Of a DNA stretch of 64,000 bases, positions 16,622 through 24,777 are shown in pieces. Every line of letters begins with the position of its first letter. Position 1 is the stretch's first letter. Made by a program: the position numbers and the translations under genes. The stretch lies in the NCBI RefSeq assembly GCF_024464185.1, contig NZ_JANHAU010000006.1:182453-246452 (forward strand), read 5' to 3'. This DNA is from Haloarchaeobius salinus. Its GTDB lineage: Archaea; Halobacteriota; Halobacteria; Halobacteriales; Natrialbaceae. Below the pieces are notes generated by a model that did not search any database, had not been told where the DNA came from, and saw only the letters and a list, made by a program, of their open reading frames with translations.

Positions 16622-16812
16622 CACTCAGCGCCCCCGGACTCGGCGTCGCGGTATATCTCGCAGTGTTCGGCGTGGTCGAGGTCGTACCGGTCGTTGCAGA
16701 TGTCGGCCCGCATCGGCTGGACGAACGCGTCGGTGACAGTGCAGTACGCCCGTGGCTCGTCGAACGTTCGTCCGTCGCCCTCCTGCCGGTACTCCAGATG
16801 GGGACAGCTCAT
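16621..16812 (-). CDS. Small four-cysteine protein, coupled to BKACE gene
   Basis: 63 residues: MSCPHLEYRQEG, then AYCTVTDAF, MRADICNDRY and EHCEIYRD. Four cysteines spaced through a hydrophilic, acidic protein suggest binding of zinc or an iron-sulfur cluster. Its stop overlaps the BKACE start, so the two are co-translated. It is too short for confident family assignment; proteins of this pattern recur in haloarchaea as conserved hypotheticals. The long frame to 18696 in the same phase is the shadow of the alcohol dehydrogenase on the other strand. Confidence 0.75.
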   Translation of the reverse strand: MSCPHLEYRQEGDGRTFDEPRAYCTVTDAFVQPMRADICNDRYDLDHAEHCEIYRDAESGGAE

Positions 16813-16944
16813 GGCGGCCGTTCGCCGTGCTCGGGAGTAAACGTTTGGTAGGCGGTGACGTTGGTATGGGAAGACGGGCGGCCCGGTTCCACCCTCGCCG
16901 GTGGCCGAAACGACATAGGGCGGGGGAGCGTACGTCGGGGTATC

Positions 16945-18153
16945 ATGCACCACGAGACCTCCGGCGGCGTCCGCTTCGCGTACGACGCCCCGACGCTCCG
17001 ATTCGGCGGCGGTTCGGTCGCCAGCCTCGGCGCTGAGCTCGCGGCGGCGGGCTGTGAGCGCGCGCTGGTCGTCTGCGGCTCGACGGTCGGTGCGACCGAC
17101 GCGGTGATGGAACCCGTCCGCGCGGGGCTGGGCGACCGACTCGCCGGGGAGTTTCCCCGGACGACGCCCGACAAGCGGCTCTCGACCGCCTACGACGGCG
17201 TCGCCGCGATGAGACGCCACGACGCGGACGCGCTCGTCGCCGTCGGCGGCGGGAGCAGCATCGACGTGGCGAAGGTGATGAGCGTCCTGCGCGCGGACGA
17301 CCGTGCCCCCGACCGGGTCGGGGCCGAACTCGCCGAGACGGGCACCGTCTCCATCCCGGACGGCGAGCTCACGCCCATCTTCGCGGTCCCGACGACGCTC
17401 GCCGGGGCGGACATCTCGCAGGTGGCCGGGATCACCGCCCACCCGTCGTCGAGCCTCGTCACGGCGTTCGTCGCCGGCGGCGTCTGGGACGAGCGGCTGA
17501 TGCCGACCACCGTCGTCGGTGACGCGGAACTCGTCGCGACGACGCCCGAGTCGGTGCTCGTCGGGTCGGCGATGAACGGCTTCGACAAGGGCCTCGAGAC
17601 GCTGTACGCGAGTACCCGGACGCCCGTGACAGACGGCACGGCCAGTCGCGGACTCCGACTGCTCGCCGAGCACCTCCCGCGGCTGGGCCAGGAGGGTGCG
17701 ACGCCGGACGTGCTCGAACCGGTCGTCGAGGGGACCACGCTGGTCCAGTACGGCATCTCGCGCCCGTCCGAGACGACGCTCTCGGTCGTCCACGCCTTCG
17801 GTCACGGGCTCACGCGCGGCTACGAGGTCCAGCAGGGCGTCGCCCACGCCGTCGTCGTCCCGCACGTCCTCCGGTACCTGTTCGAGCACGTCGACGGTCG
17901 CCGGGACCTGCTCGCCGACGCGCTCGGTGTCGGCGACGCAGCCGACCCGGCCGACGCCGTCGTCGAGAGCGTCACCGCGGTCCGGGACTCGCTCGGGCTG
18001 CCGACACGGCTCTGCGAGGTGGACGGTCCGGAGCCCGACGGGTTCCCGTCCGTCGCCGAGGCCGTCCTCGCCGACTCGTTCATGCGGAACAAGCCGCCGG
18101 GCCTCGACCCGACACAGGCGGAGATAGAGGCGGTCCTCGAGGCGGCGTACTGA
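16945..18153 (+). CDS. Iron-containing alcohol dehydrogenase family protein
   Basis: 402 residues from ATG 16945. The NAD(P)-binding N-domain shows GGGSSIDVAKVMSVL, and the C-terminal helical domain shows FDKGLETLYA and VVHAFGHGLTRGYEV, with histidines (also GVAHAVVVPHVL) in the positions used to bind Fe2+ or Zn2+. The order fits group III ADH/glycerol dehydrogenase/maleylacetate reductase proteins; PTTLAGADIS instead of the usual PTTAGTGSE points toward the maleylacetate-reductase-like branch. Cytoplasmic dehydrogenase of unknown substrate. I chose the second in-frame start because residues before it look like non-coding translation. Confidence 0.85.
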   Translation: MHHETSGGVRFAYDAPTLRFGGGSVASLGAELAAAGCERALVVCGSTVGATDAVMEPVRAGLGDRLAGEFPRTTPDKRLSTAYDGVAAMRRHDADALVAVGGGSSIDVAKVMSVLRADDRAPDRVGAELAETGTVSIPDGELTPIFAVPTTLAGADISQVAGITAHPSSSLVTAFVAGGVWDERLMPTTVVGDAELVATTPESVLVGSAMNGFDKGLETLYASTRTPVTDGTASRGLRLLAEHLPRLGQEGATPDVLEPVVEGTTLVQYGISRPSETTLSVVHAFGHGLTRGYEVQQGVAHAVVVPHVLRYLFEHVDGRRDLLADALGVGDAADPADAVVESVTAVRDSLGLPTRLCEVDGPEPDGFPSVAEAVLADSFMRNKPPGLDPTQAEIEAVLEAAY

Positions 18154-18219
18154 ACGCGGCGGCGCGGGACGAAGGTGTTCGCACCGGGACTTTTCCGACG
18201 GGGCGACGAAGCACCACCG

Positions 18220-18654
18220 ATGAACACCGTCTCGCTGTCGCGGTCGGTCGAGGGATCGGCGGACTCCGTTCGGGACGCGATGGCCGACCTCGAAGCGTTC
18301 ACCGAGGCGGCCGGCTTCGATGGGGTGGTCGTCGACGGCGACACCGTCCACATCACGAACCACGTCGGGCTGCTCGAACTCACGCTCGACCTCGTCGTCA
18401 CGACGGACGAGCGCGAGACCCTGGAGCTCGAGCAGACGGACGGTATCTTCGAGTCGATGACCACCCGGTACACCGTCACCGGCGATACGGAATCGTGCGA
18501 GGTGACCGCCGAGACCGAGTTCGCACTCGACGTGGCCATCGTCGGGCAGGTGCTCGATGCGACGGTCATCAAGCGCCAGCGGACACGGGAGCTGGTGGGC
18601 CAGCTCGACTGGCTCGAACGGCAGGTGTCGGGAGCGAGTACGAAGCAATTTTAG
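18220..18654 (+). CDS. SRPBCC-fold protein (polyketide cyclase/START-like)
   Basis: 144 residues. The alternating strand pattern VSLSRSVEGSADSVRDAMADLEAF ... VVVDGDTVHITNH ... LELEQTDGIFESMTTRYTV ... AETEFALDVAIVG and the long C-terminal helix (ATVIKRQRTRELVGQLDWLERQV) are the helix-grip SRPBCC fold, a hydrophobic-ligand pocket. No catalytic residues can be assigned. The stop TAG is embedded in the A/T-rich TATA box of the next gene. Confidence 0.7.
   Translation: MNTVSLSRSVEGSADSVRDAMADLEAFTEAAGFDGVVVDGDTVHITNHVGLLELTLDLVVTTDERETLELEQTDGIFESMTTRYTVTGDTESCEVTAETEFALDVAIVGQVLDATVIKRQRTRELVGQLDWLERQVSGASTKQF
18647..18653 (+). promoter_or_regulatory. TATA box of aIF2-beta gene
   Basis: AATTTTA lies about 25 bases before the ATG at 18679 and overlaps the end of the preceding gene. 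This distance places transcription start at or near the ATG, giving a leaderless transcript as is usual in haloarchaea. Confidence 0.5.
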
Positions 18655-18678
18655 TTCCATCGGCACGTGCTTGTCGGT

Positions 18679-19086
18679 ATGGACTACGAGGACCAACTGG
18701 AACGCGCGATGGAGGAGACGCCCGAGATCAGCTCCGCGGGCGAGCGCTTCAGCGTCCCCGACGCCGAGGTCCGCCAGGAGGGGAAGATGACCGTCTATGA
18801 GAACTTCAGGGAGACGACGGACGTGCTCAATCGGGAGCCGTCACACGTCATGAAGTTCTTCCAGGACGAACTCGGCACCAGCGGTCACATCGACGAACGT
18901 GGCCGCGCGCGGCTGAAGGGCGAGTTCCGGCGGGAACGGATCGCCGACGCGCTCGCCGAGTACGTCGACTCGTTCGTCCGGTGTACCGAGTGTTCGTCGC
19001 CGGACACGCGGCTGGTCACCGAACAGGGGACGACCGTGCTGAAGTGCGACGCCTGCGGAGCGCTCTCGGCGGTCCCCGACCTCTAG
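18679..19086 (+). CDS. eif2b: Translation initiation factor aIF2 subunit beta
   Basis: 135 residues. The N-terminal helix (MDYEDQLERAMEE), the central alpha-beta domain (EPSHVMKFFQDELGTSGHIDERGRARLKGEF) and the C-terminal zinc ribbon (CTECSSPDTRLVTEQGTTVLKCDACGA, C-x2-C ... C-x2-C) match archaeal aIF2-beta/eIF2-beta throughout and in length. It is part of the heterotrimer that delivers initiator Met-tRNA to the small ribosomal subunit. Convergent with a small zinc-ribbon gene whose stop abuts its own. Confidence 0.95.
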   Translation: MDYEDQLERAMEETPEISSAGERFSVPDAEVRQEGKMTVYENFRETTDVLNREPSHVMKFFQDELGTSGHIDERGRARLKGEFRRERIADALAEYVDSFVRCTECSSPDTRLVTEQGTTVLKCDACGALSAVPDL

Positions 19087-19266
19087 TCACTGGAGCTGTT
19101 TCAGGGTCTCGAGGTCGCGTTCCGTCCGCATGAACTCCGCCAGGCGACGCGTCGCGTGGCAGTTCGAACAGCTGTAGTTGCGCTTCGGGCCGGGGAGCTC
19201 GTCCGGTCCCAGCTCCCACTCCTTGTTGCATTCGGGACAGAGAAGCCGGACGTAGGTTTCCACCAT
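19087..19266 (-). CDS. Small zinc-ribbon protein
   Basis: 59 residues starting MVETYVRLLCPECNKEWEL. Two CxxC knuckles (CPEC and CSNC) with intervening ELPGPKRNYS form a classical zinc ribbon; the C-terminal helix (FMRTERDLETLKQL) is charged. The ATG at 19266 was preferred to a start 18 bases upstream because the protein then begins directly with the first beta strand. Probably a nucleic-acid-binding or protein-interaction module; function unknown. It abuts aIF2-beta tail to tail. Confidence 0.8.
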   Translation of the reverse strand: MVETYVRLLCPECNKEWELGPDELPGPKRNYSCSNCHATRRLAEFMRTERDLETLKQLQ

Positions 19267-19362
19267 GGCACGGGATAACACCACGCGGGGAGAAAAAGGT
19301 TGAGGCTACACCCACCGGTCACGGGCGACCCCGGGCGTTCGAGCCGGGGCGTCCGGACCGCC

Positions 19363-20358
19363 TTACGCGGCCGCGAACCCGGTGTCGGAGGCCTCGAGCA
19401 GCTCCTTGTACCGGTTCCGGATGGTGACCTCGGAGATGTTGGCCACGTCGCTGACCTCGCTCTGCGTGACCTTCTCGTTGGTCAGCAGTGCGGCCGCGTA
19501 GATGGCCGCCGCCGCGAGGCCGACGGGTGACTTGCCCGAGAGGATGCCCTCGTCGCGGGCGTTGTCGAGCAGCTGGCGCGCCCGGCGCTCGGCCTCGTCG
19601 CTGAGACCGAGGTCGCTCGCGAACCGCGGCACGAACTTCTCGGGGTCTGCGGGCTGGATCTCCAGCTTCAGCTCGCGGACGACGTACCGGTACGTGCGGG
19701 TCAGCTCCATCTTGTCGACGCGGCTGACGACCGCCATCTCGTCGAGGCTGCGCGGCGTGCCGGCCTGTCGGGCGGCGGCGTACAGCGCGGCGGTGGCGAC
19801 GCCCTCGATGGAGCGGCCCGGGAGCAGGTCCTCCGCGAGTGCGCGGCGGTAGATGACCGACGCGGTCTCGCGGACGTTCTTCGGGAGGCCGAGCGAGCTG
19901 GCCATGCGGTCGATCTCGCCGAGCGCCTGTTTCAGGTTGCGCTCCTTGCTGTCGCGGGTGCGGAAGCGCTCGTTCCAGGTGCGCAGCCGCTGCATCTTCT
20001 TGCGCTGGCGGCTGGACAGCGAGCGCCCGTAGGCGTCCTTGTTCTGCCAGCCGATGTTCGTCGACAGGCCGTCGTCGTGCATCATCTTCGTCGTCGGTGC
20101 GCCGACGCGGGACTTCGAGTCGCGTTCGCTCGCGTCGAACGCACGCCACTCGGGCCCGCGGTCGATGTTCTGGTCGTCGACGACGAGCCCGCACTCCGTG
20201 CAGACGGTCTCGCCGTGCTCGGCGTCGAAGCGGACGTCACCGCCGCACTCGGGGCAGGTCGTCTCGGCTTCGCTCGTCTCCGCCTTCGTTCGCTCGTCTG
20301 TCTCGGTCTCCGTCGTCTGTGTTTCGTCCGTGAAACGGGTGGTTACTGTATCGCTCAT
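19363..20358 (-). CDS. tfb: Transcription initiation factor TFB
   Basis: 331 residues. The N-terminal zinc ribbon (CPECGGDVRFDAEHGETVCTECG) is followed by the B-reader/linker (GPEWRAFDASERDSKSRVGAP) and two cyclin-like repeats (about 140-230 and 235-325), each with the YAAARQAG/YAAALLTN helix; the second ends in the BRE-reading helix SEVTIRNRYKELLE. It recruits RNA polymerase to TBP-TATA complexes. The acidic, Thr-rich first 35 residues are unusual and variable among haloarchaeal TFB paralogs. MSDTV at 20358 is the likely start: it has a consensus TATA about 90 bases upstream, giving a leader of about 60 bases. Confidence 0.95.
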   Translation of the reverse strand: MSDTVTTRFTDETQTTETETDERTKAETSEAETTCPECGGDVRFDAEHGETVCTECGLVVDDQNIDRGPEWRAFDASERDSKSRVGAPTTKMMHDDGLSTNIGWQNKDAYGRSLSSRQRKKMQRLRTWNERFRTRDSKERNLKQALGEIDRMASSLGLPKNVRETASVIYRRALAEDLLPGRSIEGVATAALYAAARQAGTPRSLDEMAVVSRVDKMELTRTYRYVVRELKLEIQPADPEKFVPRFASDLGLSDEAERRARQLLDNARDEGILSGKSPVGLAAAAIYAAALLTNEKVTQSEVSDVANISEVTIRNRYKELLEASDTGFAAA

Positions 20359-20446
20359 GATGATCTCCTGAAGCTCGCCTCCGGTCGGGCCAGATAGAAA
20401 GGACGCCCTCGCCGGAGTACTCTTCACCCATAGTTAGGGCGGCAAG

Positions 20447-20454
20447 TATATAAA
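20447..20454 (-). promoter_or_regulatory. TATA box and BRE of TFB gene
   Basis: TTTATATA on the minus strand preceded by a purine-rich AAGG is a near-perfect archaeal promoter core. A second A/T-rich box (TATTTAA) lies further upstream near 20530, so the gene may have tandem promoters. The predicted start falls near 20420. Confidence 0.65.
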
Positions 20455-20573
20455 CCTTGTCCTTACTTTATAAGTAAACCGCCGATGAGTACATGATTTC
20501 CGCGCTCAGCAGTGAAACCCTTAAATACTCCCGTGCCACTCGGTGACGTGGAAATATAAAAGAGTTCGCTTCC

Positions 20574-22637
20574 TCAGCGTCCGGTGCGCCGGCGCGCGAG
20601 GCCGGCCGCCGCGACGAGCGCGACGAGCGCCACGGCGATACCGAAGCCGGGCGAGCCGCCGTCGTCGGCGTCGCCGTCAGCGTCGGTGCCGTCCATCGCG
20701 GTCGTCTCCGCCATCATCGTCGTGCCGTCGGCCATCGCGGTCGTCTCGGTGGGCTGGTCGGTCTCGGTGGCGTCGTCCATCCCGGCGGTCACGGTCGCAC
20801 TGGCCGTGTCGACCACCGCGCCACCGAAGTAGTTGTACGGGCCGTCGGCAGCACCCTCGCCCTCGGCGAAGGTGTACGTCTCGTCACCGTCGGAGTCCAC
20901 GTGTGCCATCGGGACCAGCGTCGTGTCCTCCTCGAGCGGGGCGTCGAGCGCGATCTCGACGTCCTCGTGCGTGCCCGGAGCAAGGTAGGTGGAGGTGCCG
21001 CGGATGCTCTCGAAGACGGCACCCTCCGTCACCGTGGCGTCGTGGACCGTCACGAAGCCGCCGTCCTGCAGGGTGACCGAGTCGACGACGACCGTCGTGC
21101 CGTCGGTCTCCTGGTCGCTCATGTTGACGTACGCGCCGACCTGCACGCGGGCGGTGTCGACCACCGCGCCGCCGTCGTCCGTGTACGGGCCGTCCGCCTC
21201 GCCCTCGCTCTCGGCGAAGGAGTACGTCCCATCACCGTCGGAGTCCACGTGGGCCATCGGGACCAGCGTCCCCGTCGAGCGGATCGGCTGGTCGAGCGTG
21301 ACCGTCACCGCCTCGTGGTGACCGGCTTCGAGGTACTCCGAGGTGCCGAGGACGCTCTCGAACACCGCACCCGCGAACAGCGAGCTGTCGTGAATGGTCA
21401 CGAAGCCGCCCTCCGCGAGGTCGACGTCCTCGACGACGACCGTGCGGCCGTCGGAGGTCTGGTCGGCCATGGCGACGCTCGCGCCGAGCGTCACCGTCCC
21501 GGTGTCCACGACCGCACTCCCGTCTGCGGTGTACGGGCCGTCGGCACCGCCCTCGCTCTCCTCGAACGTGTACTCCATGTCACCGTCGGAGTCCATGTGC
21601 GCCATCGGGACCAGCGTCGTGTCCTCGGTGACCGGGTCCTCGAGGATGACCTCGACGTCCTCGTGCGTGCCAGGTGCCAGGTACGCGGAGGTGCCGCGGA
21701 TGCTCTCGAAGACGGCACCCTCCGTCACGGTCGCGTCGTGGACCGTCACGAAACCGCCCTCGGGTAGGAACACCTCGTCCACGACGACGCGCTCGCCGCC
21801 GGTGGACTGGTTCGCGAAGCGCACGATCGCCTCGGTGCCGATGGTGACCGCGGCCGTGTCGACGACTGCGCTCCCGTTCGCCGTGAACGGGCCGTCTGCA
21901 CCGCCCTCGCTATCCTCGAAGGTGTACGTCTCGTCACCGTCGCTGTCCACGTGGGCCATCGGGACCAGCGTCGTGTCCTCGGTCAGCGGTTCCTCGAGCG
22001 TCACGCGGACGTTCTCGTGGACGCCAGCCTCGAGGTACTGGGAGGTGCCGCGGATGCTCTCGAAGACAGCGCCGTCGGTCACGGTCGCGTCGTGGACCGT
22101 CACGAAGCCGCCCTCGCTCAGCTCGACGCGGTCGACGACGACGGTGTCGTTCGCGACCACGCCGTTGTCCATCGAGACCGTCGCGGAGACGGTGATCTCG
22201 GCCGTGTCGACCACGGCGCTGCCGTCAGCCGTGTACGGGCCGTCGGTCTCGCCGTTCGAGGCGACGAAGGAGTACGTGCGGTCGCCGTCGGTGTCACGGT
22301 GGGGCATCGCGACGAGCGTCGCGTCCTCGCTCACCGGGTCGTCCAGCGTGATGGTCACGTCCTCGTGAGTCCCCGCCTCGAGGTACTGGGACGTACCGAG
22401 GACGCTCCCGAACACGTTGCCCTCCGTGACGCTCGCGTCGTGGATGGTCACGAAGCCACCGTCCGCCAGCGTCACCTCGTCGACGGTCACCGTGTGGCCG
22501 CCGGAGGTCTGTGCTTCGAACGTCACCGAGGCGTGGTTCGACTCGGCCGTCGTGTCGGTGCCTGCCGCCGCCACACCCGCGACCGCGCTGGTGCAGAGTG
22601 CGACGACGACTATCAGTACTGTCAATCTGTCCCGCAT
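20574..22637 (-). CDS. PGF-CTERM surface protein with five tandem DUF7282-like repeats
   Basis: 687 residues. Signal peptide (1-25), then five consecutive repeats of about 115 residues (roughly 36-620), each with TVxVDEVxLxDGGFVTxHDA, GTSxYLEAGxHEDVxVTL and DTDGDxTYxF elements. A Thr/Asp-rich, probably O-glycosylated linker leads to SPGFGIAVALVALVAAAGLA and a final RRRTGR: the PGF-CTERM sorting signal, cleaved and lipid-modified by archaeosortase. A cell-surface-anchored protein, function unknown. The five repeats are highly similar, which implies recent internal duplication. TATA at 22657-22665 is about 20-28 bases before the ATG, so the transcript is leaderless or nearly so. Confidence 0.88.
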   Translation of the reverse strand: MRDRLTVLIVVVALCTSAVAGVAAAGTDTTAESNHASVTFEAQTSGGHTVTVDEVTLADGGFVTIHDASVTEGNVFGSVLGTSQYLEAGTHEDVTITLDDPVSEDATLVAMPHRDTDGDRTYSFVASNGETDGPYTADGSAVVDTAEITVSATVSMDNGVVANDTVVVDRVELSEGGFVTVHDATVTDGAVFESIRGTSQYLEAGVHENVRVTLEEPLTEDTTLVPMAHVDSDGDETYTFEDSEGGADGPFTANGSAVVDTAAVTIGTEAIVRFANQSTGGERVVVDEVFLPEGGFVTVHDATVTEGAVFESIRGTSAYLAPGTHEDVEVILEDPVTEDTTLVPMAHMDSDGDMEYTFEESEGGADGPYTADGSAVVDTGTVTLGASVAMADQTSDGRTVVVEDVDLAEGGFVTIHDSSLFAGAVFESVLGTSEYLEAGHHEAVTVTLDQPIRSTGTLVPMAHVDSDGDGTYSFAESEGEADGPYTDDGGAVVDTARVQVGAYVNMSDQETDGTTVVVDSVTLQDGGFVTVHDATVTEGAVFESIRGTSTYLAPGTHEDVEIALDAPLEEDTTLVPMAHVDSDGDETYTFAEGEGAADGPYNYFGGAVVDTASATVTAGMDDATETDQPTETTAMADGTTMMAETTAMDGTDADGDADDGGSPGFGIAVALVALVAAAGLARRRTGR
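20780..22535 (-). repeat. Five tandem coding repeats of about 350 bp
   Basis: The repeated GGFVT.HDA and GTS.YL blocks recur about every 350 bases across the surface-protein gene. Long nearly identical stretches, such as the sequence for SEGGADGP and VESIRGTS, are shared by neighbouring repeats. Confidence 0.75.
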
Positions 22638-22656
22638 ACCACGACCGACGGCAACG

Positions 22657-22665
22657 TATTAAAAA
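22657..22665 (-). promoter_or_regulatory. TATA box of the PGF-CTERM surface-protein gene
   Basis: TTTTTAATA on the minus strand sits 20-28 bases before the ATG at 22637, so transcription probably begins at or very near the start codon. Confidence 0.55.
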
Positions 22666-22840
22666 GGGATTTTCCGAACTGCGGCCCGGCTCTCACCCAA
22701 TTCCGTTCCATATGTCGCCGCTGTATCGTGGTTCTCTCCCCAGCCGACCCGGTCAGAACTGCCCGGGTCGACACGACACGCCAATAAAAAGGCTTCTGGT
22801 AACTATCCGGTCGTCTCGGCTCGCCGGGTATCCCGGGGGA

Positions 22841-23143
22841 TCAGTCCCAGCTGACCCAGACGAGGAAGGCGAGGCCGAACGACTGGAGCCCGTGGATGAT
22901 CATCTGCGCCCGCCAGACCACCGATACCTGGTCGTGCCACCAGCCCGACAGCGTCGGGTCCACGAGGTAGTAGTACAGCACGAGGGCGTTCTCCGCCAGC
23001 AGGAACACGGAGAATATGAGCAGGCCGAGCGTGTGCTTCGAGCGGAACTTCAGCCAGTTGCGACCCCAGATGTACCCGAGCACCAGCAGCAACAGCACGT
23101 TGACGCCGGTCGAAACCTTCGCCAGGTCCACCCAGATACTCAT
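22841..23143 (-). CDS. Small three-helix membrane protein downstream of ArsR-like regulator
   Basis: 100 residues. Three hydrophobic segments (about 5-28, 38-62, 75-98) with conserved-looking KFRSKHTLG between the first two. Start MSIWVDLAKV at 23143, 61 bases after the winged-helix gene on the same strand. Haloarchaea often pair such ArsR-family genes with a small membrane protein of this topology; the function is unknown. Confidence 0.7.
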   Translation of the reverse strand: MSIWVDLAKVSTGVNVLLLLVLGYIWGRNWLKFRSKHTLGLLIFSVFLLAENALVLYYYLVDPTLSGWWHDQVSVVWRAQMIIHGLQSFGLAFLVWVSWD

Positions 23144-23204
23144 CTGTACCCACCTTCGGACAGTCCGATGAAATACTCTTTCCCAATTTCGGCCATAGTA
23201 GTGC

Positions 23205-23480
23205 TCACTCCACCTGTTCGATGATCTGCTCGACCGTGTCCCAGTGGTCACGCGCCTGTTCCGTCGGGAGGTACACCGCGCCGTACTCGTCGCCGCTGTT
23301 CTCCACGATGTCGTTCTCCAGCAGCACGTCGAGGTGGTGCCGGACCGTCTTGTAGTCCAGGTCCAGCTCCTCGGCGAGCCTGTTCGCGTTGCGCGGCCGC
23401 TCGTCGATGGCACGGAGGATACGGACCCGGTTCTCACCACCACGGGTCCCGGTCATCACGTACCAGAGAACGGCCTCCAT
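23205..23480 (-). CDS. ArsR-family winged-helix transcriptional regulator
   Basis: 91 residues. GGENRVRILRAIDERPRNANRLAEELDLDYKTVRHHLDVLLENDIV is a textbook winged helix with recognition helix YKTVRHHLDVL; the wing (EYGAVYLP) follows and a short C-terminal helix may dimerise. No cysteine metal-sensing motif is present. It precedes a small membrane-protein gene and is divergent from the transsulfuration gene at 23614, whose promoter it may influence. Confidence 0.85.
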   Translation of the reverse strand: MEAVLWYVMTGTRGGENRVRILRAIDERPRNANRLAEELDLDYKTVRHHLDVLLENDIVENSGDEYGAVYLPTEQARDHWDTVEQIIEQVE

Positions 23481-23613
23481 CAGTACGACCCGTCACGGGC
23501 ACCCCATGTAATTCCATCGCCAACGGCCGATGTGAACCACGCTCCGATGACCAGGCATCGGCAGACCCTGCAGCGGGGGACACGTATAAATCGGAAACCG
23601 TTGTGGGTGGCGT

Positions 23614-24774
23614 ATGGACGACCGTCACTTCGAGACACGGGAAGTGCACTCACACGTCAGGAACGACCAGTACGGGGCGATGATGCCCCCGATCTACGCG
23701 AACGCGACGTACGAGTACGCGTCGCCGACCGAACAGCAGAGCGAGCACCGCTACTCGCGGATGTCCGCGCCGACCCGTGGCGCGCTCGAGGAGTCGTTCG
23801 CGATGCTGGAGGGTGGTGAGCACGCCTTCGCGTTCGCCAGCGGGATGGCCGCCATCGACGCGGTGTTCGCCTCGACGCTCTCGCCGGGCGACCACGTCGT
23901 CGCCGCCAAGAACCTCTACGCCGAGACGCACGACCTGCTCGCGGACGTCTACTCGGAGTACGGCATCGAGACGACGCACGTCCCGGTGAACGACGCCGAC
24001 GCCATCGCCGAGGCCATCGGGCCGGACACCGAGCTGGTCTACTTCGAGACACCGACGAACCCGGTGCTCCGGGTCGGCGACATCGAGGCGGCCGCCGAGG
24101 CGGCCCACGAGCACGACGCGCTGCTCGCGAACGACAACACGTTCGCGTCGCCGTACCTCCAGCGTCCGCTCGAACTCGGGGCGGACATCGTCGTCGAGTC
24201 GCTGACGAAGTACCAGGGCGGGCACTCCGACGTGCTCGCCGGCGCGGTCGCCACGAACGACCAGAGCGTCGCCGAGGAGATCGAGTACACCCAGTACACC
24301 CGGGGTGCCATCCTGGGGCCGTTCGACTCCTTCCTCGTGCTGCGGGGGATGAAGACGCTCTCGACCCGGATGGACCGCCACTGCCGGAACGCCCGGGCCG
24401 TCGCGGAGTTCCTCGACGACCACCCCGGCGTCGACCCGGTGTACTACCCCGGGCTCGAGTCGCACCCGAACCACGAGGTCGCCGCCCGGCAGATGGCCGA
24501 CTTCGGCGGGATGGTGGCGTTCGAGCTCGACGGCGACCGCGACACCGTCGCCGAGTTCGCGGCTGGGCTGGAGGTGTTCGCGCTCGCCGAGAGCCTCGGC
24601 GGCGTCGAGAGCCTCGTCGAGGTACCCGCGCTGATGACCCATCAGGACCTCTCGCCCGAGGAGCTCGCCGAGGCCGGCATCGACGAGGGCCTCGTCCGGT
24701 TGAGCGTCGGCATCGAGCACCACGAGGACCTCCTCGCCGACCTGGAACAGGCCCTCGACGCCGCGTTCGACTGA
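23614..24774 (+). CDS. Cys/Met-metabolism PLP enzyme (cystathionine gamma-synthase/lyase family)
   Basis: 386 residues. The PLP lysine is K199 in VESLTKYQGGHSDVLAG; SRMSAPTRGALEESFAMLEGGEHAFAFASGMAAI, YFETPTNPVLRV and the C-terminal LAESLGGVESLVEVPALMTH / VRLSVGIEHHEDLLADL blocks are diagnostic of the gamma-family. Family members make or split cystathionine (MetB, MetC, cystathionine gamma-lyase) or degrade methionine; sequence alone does not separate them. The M20 gene starts 4 bases after the stop, so the two are probably co-transcribed. Confidence 0.9.
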   Translation: MDDRHFETREVHSHVRNDQYGAMMPPIYANATYEYASPTEQQSEHRYSRMSAPTRGALEESFAMLEGGEHAFAFASGMAAIDAVFASTLSPGDHVVAAKNLYAETHDLLADVYSEYGIETTHVPVNDADAIAEAIGPDTELVYFETPTNPVLRVGDIEAAAEAAHEHDALLANDNTFASPYLQRPLELGADIVVESLTKYQGGHSDVLAGAVATNDQSVAEEIEYTQYTRGAILGPFDSFLVLRGMKTLSTRMDRHCRNARAVAEFLDDHPGVDPVYYPGLESHPNHEVAARQMADFGGMVAFELDGDRDTVAEFAAGLEVFALAESLGGVESLVEVPALMTHQDLSPEELAEAGIDEGLVRLSVGIEHHEDLLADLEQALDAAFD

Positions 24775-24777
24775 GCC

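Noticed and set aside
16855..16944. Upstream in-frame start for the iron-type alcohol dehydrogenase
   Set aside because: The 30 added residues look non-coding and the family starts with MHHETSGG-like sequence at 16945.
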